A stretch of DNA of 64,000 nt from Saccharospirillum salsuginis (GCF_014651855.1 NZ_BMXR01000002.1:473867-537866); one strand, 5' to 3'. Positions 54,089 through 63,311 are shown, counted from the stretch's first letter. Notes: a model not told the origin generated them from the letters alone. A program made the numbers and translations.

Positions 54089-54604
54089 TCACATCTTCTG
54101 TAAACGGAACAGGGCGATCTTGTTGATCTCGGCCAGCGCCCGGTCGAATTCGTCGGCCGGATCGTTGTGAATACGCTCTTCGAACGAGGCCAGGATGGCG
54201 TGCCGGTTACTGCCTTTGACCGCCATGATGAAAGGAAAACCAAATTTGTCCTTGTAGGCTTTATTGAGCGAGGTGAAGCGTTCGAACTCTTCCGGTGTGC
54301 ATTGGCTGATGCCCGCACCGGCCTGTTCGCTGGTACTGGCTTGCGTCAGTTCGCCCTGGACCGCCGCTTTTCCGGCCAGGTCCGGGTGGGCGTTGATCAG
54401 TGCCAGCTGTTCATCGCGTTCGGCGTTGAGCAGAACTTTGGCCATCAACGCGTGCAGGGTTTCGATGTGGTCGCAGTTGGCGTCGATGCCGCCGTCATAG
54501 GTTCGTTCGGCGACCCAGGGCGAATGTTCGTATATGTCGGCGAAGGTTTGGATGAAGTCTTCGCGACCCAGTTGGGACGGTGTGACGGTTTGGAACCAAC
54601 TCAT
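54089..54604 (-). CDS. uraD: OHCU decarboxylase UraD
   Basis: UraD converts OHCU to S-allantoin. The 171 residues include the catalytic histidine in LINAHPDLAGK, SEQAGAGISQCTPEEFERF, NKAYKDKFGFPFIMAVKG and the C-terminal arginine-glutamate region FDRALAEINKIA. It lies 18 bases after puuE and 10 before allA. Confidence 0.96.
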   Translation of the reverse strand: MSWFQTVTPSQLGREDFIQTFADIYEHSPWVAERTYDGGIDANCDHIETLHALMAKVLLNAERDEQLALINAHPDLAGKAAVQGELTQASTSEQAGAGISQCTPEEFERFTSLNKAYKDKFGFPFIMAVKGSNRHAILASFEERIHNDPADEFDRALAEINKIALFRLQKM

Positions 54605-54622
54605 CGGTGTGCTCCTCGGGGA

Positions 54623-55537
54623 TCAGGTCGTTGGGTAATGATGCTCGTACCAGTGCCGGGCAATGTCGACGCGGCGAGCGAACCAGACGTGTTCATGGCT
54701 TTGAACGTATTCCAGAAAGCGTTTCAACGCGCGAATGCGGGCCGGGCGGCCCAGCAACCGGCAGTGCATACCGATTGAGAGCATTTTCGGTGCGGTTTCG
54801 CCTTCCTCGTACAGGGTGTCGAAGGCGTCTTTCAGGTACTGGTAAAACTGCTCGCCACTGTTAAAGCCCTGCACCTGGGTAAAACGCATGTCGTTGGTAT
54901 CGAGCGTGTAGGGGATCACCAGATGGGGCTTCTTCGGGCCCTCGACCCAGTAGGGCAGGTCATCGGCGTAGCTGTCCGAATCATAGAGGAAACCGCCTTC
55001 TTCCATCACAAGCCTTTGGGTGTTTGGGCTGTTGCGGCCGGTGTACCAGCCGAGCGGACGTTCGCCGGTGATGTCGGTGAGGATGCGGATCGCTTTGTTC
55101 AGATGCTCGCGTTCCTCTTCCGGATCCATGTCCTGATAGTCGATCCAGCGATACCCATGACTGCAAATCTCGTGACCGGCTGCGTGCATGGTTTTGATCA
55201 CGTCCGGATGGCGTTCGGCGGCCATGGCGACAGCGAAGATGGTGAGCGGAATCTGGTGTTTGTCGAACAGCTCGAGCAATCGCCAGACTCCGGCGCGGCT
55301 GCCATACTCGTAGAGGGATTCCATGCTCATGTTGCGTTTGTTGGGCAACGGCTGGGCGGAGACCATCTCGGAGAGAAAGGCTTCGGATTCGGGGTCACCG
55401 TGCAGGATATTGCGTTCACCGCCTTCTTCGTAATTAAGCACAAAAGAAAGCGCGATGCGGGCGTTGCCCGGCCAATTCGGTTGGGGCGGGCGGGCGCCGT
55501 AGCCGATCAGGTCTCTTGGATAGTTGTTGTCACGCAT
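54623..55537 (-). CDS. puuE: Allantoinase PuuE (polysaccharide-deacetylase type)
   Basis: PuuE hydrolyses allantoin to allantoate; it belongs to the carbohydrate-esterase-4 fold rather than the amidohydrolase fold. The 304 residues start MRDNNYPRDLIGYGARPP and contain LNYEEGGERNILHGD, AGHEICSHGYRWIDY and GWYTGRNSPNT, all typical of PuuE. It leads the tight puuE-uraD-allA run. The next step, allantoicase, is not in the window. Confidence 0.95.
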   Translation of the reverse strand: MRDNNYPRDLIGYGARPPQPNWPGNARIALSFVLNYEEGGERNILHGDPESEAFLSEMVSAQPLPNKRNMSMESLYEYGSRAGVWRLLELFDKHQIPLTIFAVAMAAERHPDVIKTMHAAGHEICSHGYRWIDYQDMDPEEEREHLNKAIRILTDITGERPLGWYTGRNSPNTQRLVMEEGGFLYDSDSYADDLPYWVEGPKKPHLVIPYTLDTNDMRFTQVQGFNSGEQFYQYLKDAFDTLYEEGETAPKMLSIGMHCRLLGRPARIRALKRFLEYVQSHEHVWFARRVDIARHWYEHHYPTT

Positions 55538-55554
55538 GGTGAATCCTCGTCTTC

Positions 55555-55669
55555 TGTAGGGTGGGCACTGCCCACCGTTAATACTGACCCAAGCTGTTTA
55601 TGATCGATTGTCTGTGTTGTATACCGGTGGTTCGGTTTAATTCGGTTGGTGGGCGGTGCCCACCCTACA
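55555..55669. repeat. GTAGGGTGGGC inverted pair, family D
   Basis: TGTAGGGTGGGCACTGCCCACC at the left and its near complement at the right (GGTGGGCGGTGCCCACCC, then TACA) enclose about 70 ordinary bases. The right end supplies the TAG stop codon of guaD (55665-55667, minus strand). Confidence 0.75.
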
Positions 55670-56975
55670 TGTCTCGGTCATGCACGACGTTTCCGGCCGA
55701 GATGGTGTAGCGAACCGCCCGGTCATCGCCGAGCATCATCAACACAAACAGTTTCTCATCCAGCGTCTCGGCATACTGCATCCGGTGCTTCATCAAGGGT
55801 GTCGATTCACAATCCAGCACCACAAAATCGGCTTCTTTGCCCACGGCCAACGACCCGATTCGATCGTCCAGACGCAAGGCTTTCGCACCACCCAGCGTCG
55901 CCAGATACAACGACTTCAGCGGATGCAGCTTGGCACCCTGCAACTGCATGGCCTTGTACGCTTCGTTCAACGTCTGCAGCAATGAAAAACTGGTGCCGGC
56001 GCCGACATCAGTGCCGAGACCTACATTCACTTTATGTTCCTCGGCCTTCGGCAGATTGAACAGGCCACTGCCCAGGAAGAAGTTCGACGTCGGGCAAAAG
56101 GCGATGGCGGAACCGGTGTCGTGCAGGCGCTTGAATTCCTGGTCGCACAGATGAATACCGTGAGCGAACACGGAGCGTTCGGTGAGCAGGTTGTGTTGGT
56201 CGTAAGCGTCCAGGTAGTTCTTGCTGTCCGGAAAAAGAGCCTGCACCCACTCGCACTCTTGCGAGTTTTCGGACAAGTGGGTATGCAGGTAAAGGTCGGG
56301 GTATTCACCCAGTAGCCGGGCAGCGGCGTTCAGTTGTTCCGGTGAACTGGTCGGCGCGAATCGGGGTGTGACAGCGTAATGCAGCCGGCCCTTGTTGTGC
56401 CAGCGTTCGATCAGCTCGCGGCTGTCGTCGTAGGACGACTCTGCGGTGTCGGTCAGGTAGTCCGGCGCGTTGCGGTCCATCATCACCTTGCCGCAAATCA
56501 TGCGCAGGTTGCGTTGCTCGGCCGCCTTGAAGAAGGCATCGACGGAGGCTTTGTGAACGGTTCCGAATACGAGCGCCGTTGTCGTGCCGTTGCGCAACAA
56601 CTCGTTCAGGAAGGTGTCGGCCACCTGGTCGGCGTGGTGCGATTCGGCAAACCGTTTTTCCGCCGGGAAGGTGTAGTTGTTCAGCCAGTCGAGCAGTTGT
56701 TCGCCATAGGAGGCAATCATGTCGGTCTGCGGAAAGTGGATGTGGGTGTCGATAAAGCCCGGCGTGATCAAGCTGTTCGGGCATTCGACGATCTCCGCGT
56801 CCTCCGGCAAGGTCGGCAGAAGGTCGCGAGCGTAACCGAGACCGGTAATGCGGTCGTTTTCGGTGACCAGCAGGCCGTCGGCCAGATATTCGTAGGACGC
56901 GTCCAGCCCAACCTCGGCCGGGTCGGCCAGGCTATGGACTATTGAGGCGCGCCACGCTTTCACATTCGATGACAT
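55665..56975 (-). CDS. guaD: Guanine deaminase
   Basis: The 436-residue zinc amidohydrolase converts guanine to xanthine for XdhAB. Motifs: TPGFIDTHIHFPQTD (HxH zinc site), YAVTPRFAPT, HTHLSENSQE, HGIHLCD and VGLGTDVGAGTSFSLLQT with the catalytic aspartate. ATG 56975 fits the family; the longer frame to 57119 translates a family A repeat. It ends in the stop codon of a repeat unit. Confidence 0.95.
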   Translation of the reverse strand: MSSNVKAWRASIVHSLADPAEVGLDASYEYLADGLLVTENDRITGLGYARDLLPTLPEDAEIVECPNSLITPGFIDTHIHFPQTDMIASYGEQLLDWLNNYTFPAEKRFAESHHADQVADTFLNELLRNGTTTALVFGTVHKASVDAFFKAAEQRNLRMICGKVMMDRNAPDYLTDTAESSYDDSRELIERWHNKGRLHYAVTPRFAPTSSPEQLNAAARLLGEYPDLYLHTHLSENSQECEWVQALFPDSKNYLDAYDQHNLLTERSVFAHGIHLCDQEFKRLHDTGSAIAFCPTSNFFLGSGLFNLPKAEEHKVNVGLGTDVGAGTSFSLLQTLNEAYKAMQLQGAKLHPLKSLYLATLGGAKALRLDDRIGSLAVGKEADFVVLDCESTPLMKHRMQYAETLDEKLFVLMMLGDDRAVRYTISAGNVVHDRDM

Positions 56976-57034
56976 TGTATTGCTCGTTTGTTGTCGGTTT
57001 ATCTGGGTGCCTGGGCTTTTGGTGCCAGGAATCC

Positions 57035-57150
57035 GTACCGGGGGTGGGGGTACTACCCACCAGGGTCGCCATGAACCCATCCATGGGGGCTTGACGGCAG
57101 CCGTCCTGGCTGCCGACATCCCTGGTGGGTAATACCCCCACCCCCGGCAC
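57035..57150 (+). repeat. Three-stem intergenic repeat, family A, copy 9
   Basis: The 31-base outer arms differ at two places. Inner hairpins are CCCATCCATGGG and GGCAGCCGTCCTGGCTGCC. The core reads GCCATGAACCC. Confidence 0.87.
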
Positions 57151-57197
57151 TGTCTTCGGTGCCAATAACTCCGCGCTCACCGATTGTATCGGTTTGT

Positions 57198-57309
57198 GTA
57201 GGGCAGAAGAGCCCTAGGCGATATCTGCCGTTGGAGGTTCAAGGGGCCATTGTTGGTCGCCATTGCCTCCGGGTAGATCGGCAGATATCGCTTCGCTCTT
57301 CTGCCCTAC
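57198..57309. repeat. GTAGGGCAGA inverted repeat, family E, copy 2
   Basis: It starts GTAGGGCAGAAGAGC and ends GCTCTTCTGCCCTAC, exact complements over 15 bases, with inner arms CGATATCTGCCG and CGGCAGATATCG. Confidence 0.8.
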
Positions 57310-57345
57310 TTGTGTCCGGTTTACCCTGTGCCGTGGTTTGCATTG

Positions 57346-57406
57346 TCGGATTACGCCATCGGCTCCGAGACCAGGGTGCCGGACCAGACGTACCGATCCG
57401 ACCTAC
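57346..57406. repeat. C-family repeat variant (copy 5)
   Basis: TCGGATTACGCC at the left and GATCCGACCTAC at the right. Its complement closely matches 37801-37862, including the CGGCACCCTGGTCTCGG centre. Confidence 0.65.
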
Positions 57407-57430
57407 GAAATAGGTTGATACAGTCGGCCA

Positions 57431-57545
57431 GCGACAGGTGCCGGGGTGGTGCCATCCAGGGATGTGGGCAGCAAGGATGCTGCCGTCAAGCCTACATGGA
57501 CGTATTCACGGCGACCCTGGAGGTCACCACCCCGGCACCTGTTGC
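57431..57545 (-). repeat. Three-stem intergenic repeat, family A, copy 10
   Basis: Inverted core. The 31-base outer arms have three differences; inner hairpins are TACATGGACGTA and GGCAGCAAGGATGCTGCC. It ends 19 bases from the xdhB stop. Confidence 0.87.
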
Positions 57546-57563
57546 GGGTTTTGGCACAGTACT

Positions 57564-59963
57564 TTACTTAACAGGTTCTAACTCAGGCACCGTACCCTCA
57601 ACTTTAGCCCGTTGCTCAAGAATCTGCTGAACCCCCATCAGAACGCGTTCCGGTGTAGCCGGGGCATCGATTCGGGGTTGGATCCTGTAATCACCCAGGC
57701 TTGCCACGGCGTCCTTGATCGCGCACCAGGCCGCGATGCCGAGCATGAACGGCGGTTCGCCGACGGCTTTGGAGTGGTAGACGGTGTCTTCCGGGTTCTT
57801 GCGGCTCTCCACCAACTTGGTGTTGAACTCCAAAGGCATGTCGGCCACGGCCGGGATCTTGTAGCTGGCCGGTCCGTTGGTCATCAATCGGCCCTGGTCG
57901 TTCCAGACCAGTTCCTCGGTGGTCAGCCAGCCCATGCCCTGAACGAAGCCGCCCTCGATCTGGCCGATGTCGACGGCCGGGTTCAGGGAATCGCCGACGT
58001 CGTGCAGGATGTCGGTGTGCAGCATTTTGTATTCGCCGGTCAGGGTATCGACGATGGCTTCGCAACAGGCGGCGCCGTAGGCGAAATAGTAGAACGGCCG
58101 GCCGGCGGCTTTGTCGCGATCGTAGTAGATCTTCGGCGTTCGGTAGAAACCGGCGCAGGACAGTGAGATCTGGTTGAAGTAGGCCAGCTCGATCAATTCC
58201 TCGAACGCCAGGTACTGGTCGCGAATGCGCACGTGGTTGTTCTTGAAGATCACTTCCTCGGGCGTGACCCGGTAGTGACCGGCGGCGAATGTAATCAGCC
58301 GATCCTTGATCGTTTGGGCCGCGTTCTGGGCGGCCTTACCGTTCAGGTCGGCGCCGGAGGAGGCGGCGGTCGGCGAGGTGTTGGGGACCTTGTCGGTGTT
58401 GGTCGCGGTGATCTGCACGCGGCCGATATCCACCTGGAAGACCTCGGCGACGACCTGAGCGACCTTGGTGTTCAGGCCCTGGCCCATTTCGGTGCCGCCG
58501 TGGTTCAGGTGAATGCTGCCGTCGTTATAGACATGCACCAGCGCGCCGGCCTGGTTCAGGTGTGTGGCGGTGAAGGAGATGCCGAATTTTACCGGCGTCA
58601 GCGCCAGACCTTTTTTCAGCACCGGGCTGTTGCGGTTGAATGCCTTGATCGCCTCGCGGCGTTTCGCATAGTCCGCACTGGCTTCCAACTCGGCGGTGAT
58701 CTCGTCGAGGATGTTGTGCTCGACGGTCTGGAAGTAATGGGTCTCGTTGCGCTCTTCCTGGCCATAGTAGTTCGCCTTGCGTACGTCGAGTGGATCCTTG
58801 CCGAGGGACCGGGCGATGGCGTCCATAATTTCCTCGATCACCACCATGCCCTGCGGTCCGCCGAAACCGCGATAGGCGGTGTTGGAGGCCAGGTTGGTCT
58901 TGCACCGATAACCGGTGACGACGGCATTGTTCAGGAAGTAGGCGTTGTCCGAGTGGAACATGGCGCGGTCGACGATGGAGCCGGACAGGTCGGGCGAGTA
59001 GCCGCAATTGCCGGCCAGATCGAGGTTGATGCCCTGCAGGCGACCGTCGTCGTCGAAGCCAACGTCGTACCGCGCGAAAAAGGGATGGCGTTTGCCGGTC
59101 ATCATCATGTCGTCGACGCGCGGCAGACGCATCTTGGTCGGCTTGCCGGTCAGACGGGCGACGACGGCGCACAGGCAAGCCGGGCCGGCGGCCTGGGTTT
59201 CCTTGCCGCCGAAACCGCCACCCATGCGGCGCATGTCGATGGTGACGCGGTGCATGGGCACGCCGAGAACGCTGGCCACCAGTTTCTGGACTTCGGTCGG
59301 GTTCTGGCTGGAGGTGAACACCAGCATGCCACCGTCTTCGGTCGGCATGACCGAGGAGATCTGGGTTTCCAGGTAGAAATGTTCCTGGCCGCCGATATGC
59401 AGCTTGCCTTGCAAGCGGTGCGGTGCGGCGTTCAAGGCGGCACCGGCATCGCCGCGTTTGTGCTGGTGACTGTCGAGCACGAAGTGCTCTTTCTCCAGTG
59501 CTTCCTCGACGTCCAGAATCGCTTCCAGGTCTTCGTACTCGACAATGGCGGCCTTGGCCGCCTTGCGGGCTGTATCCAGGCTGTCCGCGGCAACGGCGAG
59601 TACCGGCTGGCCGACGTATTCGACTTTGCCGTCCGCCAGCAACGGATCACCGGAGAAGACCGGGCCGATGTCGAGATCGCCGGGCACGTCCTGCGCCGTG
59701 ATGACGATCTCCACACCCGGTATGTCATAGCAGGGCGCGGTGTCGATGCGCGTGATGTTGGCGTGGGCTCGCTCGCTCAGCAGGGCGTAGACATGCAATT
59801 GGTTGGGAAATTCCAGCCGGTCGTCGATGTATACCGCTTCACCGGTGACATGCTTGTCGCCGCTTTCGTGTTTCAACGGCCGGCCGACGCCGGTGACCAG
59901 GTCCTGGGCGAAGATCTCGGCCAGCTCGGCCTGGGTTTTGGTTTGGACGAAATGTTTAGACAT
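57564..59963 (-). CDS. xdhB: Xanthine dehydrogenase, molybdopterin subunit XdhB
   Basis: The 799-residue large subunit oxidises hypoxanthine and xanthine to urate. Molybdopterin-site segments are RRMGGGFGGKE, AYRGFGGPQGM with the substrate arginine, HLNHGGTEMGQGLNTK and AASSGADLNG. The catalytic glutamate is E736 in VGEPPFMLG. It overlaps xdhA by eight bases. No xdhC (sulfuration chaperone) follows, which is unusual for bacterial xdhAB loci. Confidence 0.97.
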   Translation of the reverse strand: MSKHFVQTKTQAELAEIFAQDLVTGVGRPLKHESGDKHVTGEAVYIDDRLEFPNQLHVYALLSERAHANITRIDTAPCYDIPGVEIVITAQDVPGDLDIGPVFSGDPLLADGKVEYVGQPVLAVAADSLDTARKAAKAAIVEYEDLEAILDVEEALEKEHFVLDSHQHKRGDAGAALNAAPHRLQGKLHIGGQEHFYLETQISSVMPTEDGGMLVFTSSQNPTEVQKLVASVLGVPMHRVTIDMRRMGGGFGGKETQAAGPACLCAVVARLTGKPTKMRLPRVDDMMMTGKRHPFFARYDVGFDDDGRLQGINLDLAGNCGYSPDLSGSIVDRAMFHSDNAYFLNNAVVTGYRCKTNLASNTAYRGFGGPQGMVVIEEIMDAIARSLGKDPLDVRKANYYGQEERNETHYFQTVEHNILDEITAELEASADYAKRREAIKAFNRNSPVLKKGLALTPVKFGISFTATHLNQAGALVHVYNDGSIHLNHGGTEMGQGLNTKVAQVVAEVFQVDIGRVQITATNTDKVPNTSPTAASSGADLNGKAAQNAAQTIKDRLITFAAGHYRVTPEEVIFKNNHVRIRDQYLAFEELIELAYFNQISLSCAGFYRTPKIYYDRDKAAGRPFYYFAYGAACCEAIVDTLTGEYKMLHTDILHDVGDSLNPAVDIGQIEGGFVQGMGWLTTEELVWNDQGRLMTNGPASYKIPAVADMPLEFNTKLVESRKNPEDTVYHSKAVGEPPFMLGIAAWCAIKDAVASLGDYRIQPRIDAPATPERVLMGVQQILEQRAKVEGTVPELEPVK

Positions 59964-61401
59964 AAGCCGTTACCCGAGTCTCGATGGTGGACGATTGCAG
60001 TTCCAGAAACGCCTTGCGCAACAGGTTCTGCGCCGTGGTCAGCCGGTAGTCCCGGTTGGCGCGAAAGTCAGTCAGGGGCGTGAAGTCGTTTGCCAGGGCG
60101 ACGCAGGCGAGGTCGATCGTCGCTTCGTTCCAGGGCTGTCCGACCATGGCTTGTTCGCAGGTTTTTGCCCGTTTGGGGATGGCCGCCATGCCGCCGAAGG
60201 CGAAGCGGACGTCGGTGACGGTTTGGGTTTCGTCATCCAGCCGAATGGACAGGGCCGCACAGACGGCGGAAATGTCGTCGTCGAGCCGCTTGGAGATCTT
60301 GTAGGCACGGAACTGCCAGTCGCCGAGGCGCGGAACGATGACTTTCTCGATGAATTCACCCGGTTGCTGTTCGGTTTTCTTGTAGTCCAGAAAGAAGTCT
60401 TCCAGCGGCAAGGTGCGCTGCCGGTCGCCCTTGCGCAGCACGATGCGGGCGCCGAGCGCGATCAATAACGGCGGAGAATCGCCGATCGGGGAGGCGTTGC
60501 CGATGTTGCCGCCGAGCGTGCCCTGATTGCGGATCTGCAGGGAGGCGAAACGATGCAGCAGTTCGCCGAAGTCCGGGAATTCGGTGGCGAGCGCATCGTA
60601 GCAGTCGGTCAGGGGGGCTCCGGCGCCGAGTTCGATGCGATCCTCATAGGTTTCGACCGTTTGCAGCTCGCGCACATTGCCGACATAGATCGTTGTCGGC
60701 AGTTCGCGATGGAATTGGGTGACCTCGAGCGCCAGGTCGGTACCGCCGGCGAGCAGGCGAGCATCCGGATGGGCTTCATAGACGCCGGCCAGTTCGGTGA
60801 CGGTCAGCGGGATCAGGCAGCGCTTGTCGCCGGACGTGAGTTCGGCGGTTTCGGTCGGGGCGATGGCTCTCAGTTGTTCAATGGTGCTCGACTTGGCGGC
60901 GTCGAAATGGTCGGACCGGTGTTGGTCGGCGACCTGTTCGGCGGCGGCCAGGATCGGACGATAGCCGGTGCAGCGGCACAGGTTGCCGGCGAGGGCTTCC
61001 TGTGTTGCCGCTTTGTCGTAGGCCGCGGGGTGGTTTTTATCCAGCGCGAACAGGGACATGACGAAGCCCGGGGTGCAGAAGCCGCACTGGGAGCCGTGGC
61101 AGTCGGCCATGGCGGCTTGCACGGGGTGCAGTTGGTCGTTGTGCTTGAGGTCTTCGACGGTGATGAGTTGTTTGCCGTGCAGGGCGGAGACGAAGGTCAG
61201 GCATGAGTTCAGGGTGCGGTAGCGGATGTCGTCGCCGATCAGCTCACCGACGACGACGGTGCAGGCGCCGCAGTCGCCGGATGCACAGCCTTCTTTGGTG
61301 CCGGTCTTGCGGCAGTGTTCGCGCAGGTAGTTGAGCACGGTCATGTTGGGGTCGAGGGTGTGCTCGGTGCGCAGGGTCTGGTTGAGTAGAAACTGGATCA
61401 C
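59956..61401 (-). CDS. xdhA: Xanthine dehydrogenase, iron-sulfur/FAD subunit XdhA
   Basis: A 481-residue subunit. The plant-type 2Fe-2S centre has C39, C44, C47 and C67; the second has C106, C109, C142 and C144 (GSQCGFCTPGF, NLCRCTGYRPI). The FAD domain includes LLAGGTDLALEV and TLGGNIGNASPIGD. The start is GTG 61401 with AGGAG 8 bases upstream; the in-frame ATG at 61488 lies in the leader. It is first in the minus-strand run that continues through guaD, puuE, uraD and allA. Confidence 0.96.
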   Translation of the reverse strand: MIQFLLNQTLRTEHTLDPNMTVLNYLREHCRKTGTKEGCASGDCGACTVVVGELIGDDIRYRTLNSCLTFVSALHGKQLITVEDLKHNDQLHPVQAAMADCHGSQCGFCTPGFVMSLFALDKNHPAAYDKAATQEALAGNLCRCTGYRPILAAAEQVADQHRSDHFDAAKSSTIEQLRAIAPTETAELTSGDKRCLIPLTVTELAGVYEAHPDARLLAGGTDLALEVTQFHRELPTTIYVGNVRELQTVETYEDRIELGAGAPLTDCYDALATEFPDFGELLHRFASLQIRNQGTLGGNIGNASPIGDSPPLLIALGARIVLRKGDRQRTLPLEDFFLDYKKTEQQPGEFIEKVIVPRLGDWQFRAYKISKRLDDDISAVCAALSIRLDDETQTVTDVRFAFGGMAAIPKRAKTCEQAMVGQPWNEATIDLACVALANDFTPLTDFRANRDYRLTTAQNLLRKAFLELQSSTIETRVTAYV

Positions 61402-61489
61402 GGTTGGTCTCCTGCGCTGTTCGACGTGTTGATACTGAGCCGGGTCGAAACAGCTGTTGTTGTTGTGTTGCGTCGATTCTAGTTTCATC

Positions 61490-61511
61490 CTGACCGATCG
61501 GTCAAATTATA
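61490..61511 (-). promoter_or_regulatory. -10 box and TetR operator of xdhA
   Basis: A perfect TATAAT (61506-61511, minus strand) is followed at once by TTGACCGATCGGTCAG (61490-61505), 15 of 16 bases of the palindrome. Repressor here would cover the start of transcription. The -35 region is weak. Confidence 0.75.
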
Positions 61512-61625
61512 GTTCGTGCGATCGGGTGACCAGGGGTTGTTTGAACCCCGGTCGGGGATTGTCAGTTGAGTCAGTTATTTTTGTGGTTGATCGGGTGGCT
61601 GGGTTTCCTGTTGTGCCTGTAACCC

Positions 61626-61738
61626 GGGCCGGCTACCGGGTATAGCCATTTGGGGTCGTCGTGAATCCATCCATGGAGACTAGACCGCAGCATCCATGCT
61701 GCGGACTCCCCCAAATGGCTATACCCGGCATCCGACCC
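61626..61738 (+). repeat. Three-stem intergenic repeat, family A, copy 11
   Basis: The 30-base arms have three differences; inner hairpins are TCCATCCATGGA and CCGCAGCATCCATGCTGCGG. The TCC/GGA version of the first hairpin is unique in this window and shows paired change. Confidence 0.87.
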
Positions 61739-61757
61739 TAGCCATCGCCGCCATCAT

Positions 61758-61807
61758 GTAGGGCAGACGTGGTCCGACACTTCGGGCCCGAAGGGCGTTA
61801 TCTGCCG
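61758..61807. repeat. GTAGGGCAGA repeat, family E, copy 3 (partial)
   Basis: GTAGGGCAGACGTGGTCCG at the left and GTTATCTGCC at the right, with a CTTCGGGCCCGAAG hairpin between. Confidence 0.6.
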
Positions 61808-61837
61808 TTTTAAATGGGGCAACATCCCAATCTCCGG

Positions 61838-63121
61838 CTACAAAACCAAAACCACCCGAAAATCATTCACATTGGTCAAGGTTGGCCCGGTCACTACCGA
61901 ATCCCCCAACGCCTGGAAAAACCCATGCCCGTCGTTATTGGCTAACGATTCCAACGGGTTGATGCCGAGCCCGAAAGCCCGCTCCAGGGTCGAAGGCGAT
62001 ACCACAGCCCCGGCGATCTCCGCCGCGCCGTCGACGCCATCCGTATCCGCTGCCAAGGCCCAGGTATCCACCTGACCCGCCAATGCGGTGGCGAGTGACA
62101 GCAGATATTCGACATTCCGGCCGCCGTTGCCGTCGCCGCGTACGGTGACGGTGGTTTCACCGCCGGACAGCAGCACGCAGGGCGGGGTGACCGGTTGGCC
62201 GTAGTGCCGGACCTGCCGGGCGATGCCGGCCATGACTTTGCCGACGTCTCGGGCCTCCCCTTCAAGGCTGTCGCCGAGGATCATCGGGGTGACGCCGGCT
62301 TTGCGCGCGACCTCGGCAGCGGCCTCAAGGGACTTTTGAGGCGTGGCGACGAGGTGGGTTTCGACGCGGGAGAGGCGCGGGTCGTCGGGGTCTACGGATT
62401 CGAACCAGCCGGATTCCAGGCCGGAACGAATACGTTGCGGCAGGTGGATGTCGTAGTGGTCGACGATGGCGAGGGCATCCGAGCAGGTGGTGGCGTCGCC
62501 GACGGTGGGACCGGAGGCTATGTTGGCCGGGTCGTCGCCGGGGACGTCGGAAATCAGCAGGTTGACGACCTTGGCGGGATGGCAGGCCGCGGCCAGTCGG
62601 CCGCCCTTGATGGCGGACAGGTGGCGGCGGACGGTGTTCATCTCGCTGATGGTGGCGCCGGATTTGAGCAGGGCCTGGCTGATGCTCTGTTTGTCTTCCA
62701 GGCTGATGCCTTCGGCCGGCAGCGGCAGCAGGGCGGAGCCTCCACCGGAGATGAGCATGATGACCTGGTCGTCTTCGGTCAGTCCCTTGACCCGGTCCAA
62801 TATCCGTTTGGCGGCGTCGAGACCGGCTTGGTCGGGGACCGGGTGGGCGGCTTCGAGAATCTCGATGCGCTCACACGGAACGGCGTAGCCATAGCGGGTG
62901 ACGACGAGGCCTTCGAGGTCGCCTGGCCAGTGTTGCTCCAGCGCCCGGGCCATGGCAGCGGAGGCTTTACCGGCTCCGATGACCAGGGTGCGGCCTTTAA
63001 CCGGTTCGGGTAGGTAGTCCCGCAGGCACCGATCCGGCTGGGCGACGGCCAGGGCGGCGTCGAGCATGTCGGTCAGCAGTCGTCTGGCCTGGTTGTCCGT
63101 TTGTTGTGTTGGCTGGGTCAT
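61838..63121 (-). CDS. Glycerate 2-kinase, TtuD/GckA (MOFRL) family
   Basis: A 427-residue kinase that phosphorylates glycerate to 2-phosphoglycerate. The N-terminal domain has VIGAGKASAAMARALE and LISGGGSALLPLPAEGISLEDK. The MOFRL domain has LLSGGETTVTVRGDGNGGRNVEYLLSLA and AADTDGVDGAAEIAGAVV. It follows the tartronate-semialdehyde reductase gene in the same direction. Together they carry glyoxylate from allantoin breakdown into glycolysis. Confidence 0.95.
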   Translation of the reverse strand: MTQPTQQTDNQARRLLTDMLDAALAVAQPDRCLRDYLPEPVKGRTLVIGAGKASAAMARALEQHWPGDLEGLVVTRYGYAVPCERIEILEAAHPVPDQAGLDAAKRILDRVKGLTEDDQVIMLISGGGSALLPLPAEGISLEDKQSISQALLKSGATISEMNTVRRHLSAIKGGRLAAACHPAKVVNLLISDVPGDDPANIASGPTVGDATTCSDALAIVDHYDIHLPQRIRSGLESGWFESVDPDDPRLSRVETHLVATPQKSLEAAAEVARKAGVTPMILGDSLEGEARDVGKVMAGIARQVRHYGQPVTPPCVLLSGGETTVTVRGDGNGGRNVEYLLSLATALAGQVDTWALAADTDGVDGAAEIAGAVVSPSTLERAFGLGINPLESLANNDGHGFFQALGDSVVTGPTLTNVNDFRVVLVL

Positions 63122-63198
63122 GGTTGGTTACCTGCTGTTGGGTTGCCTGTTGTGCCGGTGGTTCCTGGTGCCCGGGTTGGTTGTTGTGCCAGTGGTTC

Positions 63199-63311
63199 GC
63201 GATGGGTGCCGGGGGTACCTGCTCCGGGCCGCCGTGAATACGTCCATGTAGGCTAGACCGCAACATCCCTGTTGCGGACTTCCCTGCGCAGGCACCCCCG
63301 GCACCCATCGC
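63199..63311 (+). repeat. Three-stem intergenic repeat, family A, copy 12
   Basis: The 30-base arms have four differences; inner hairpins TACGTCCATGTA and CCGCAACATCCCTGTTGCGG, the latter with AAC/GTT in place of AGC/GCT. Confidence 0.87.

Larger units (their letters stand above)
56976..57563. other. 588-base gap between xdhB and guaD, made of repeats
   Basis: From guaD outward it holds family A copy 9, E copy 2, C copy 5 and family A copy 10, with only short bases between. I see no gene and no clear promoter, although guaD may need one here. Confidence 0.75.
61402..61837. other. 436-base gap between the glycerate kinase gene and xdhA
   Basis: Near xdhA lie the promoter and operator; then come family A copy 11 and E copy 3, which reaches to 30 bases from the glycerate kinase stop. 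No coding sequence is evident. Confidence 0.7.

Noticed and set aside
58233..60083. 616-codon plus-strand frame opposite xdhB
   Set aside because: It is a shadow frame; xdhB on the minus strand carries all molybdopterin motifs.
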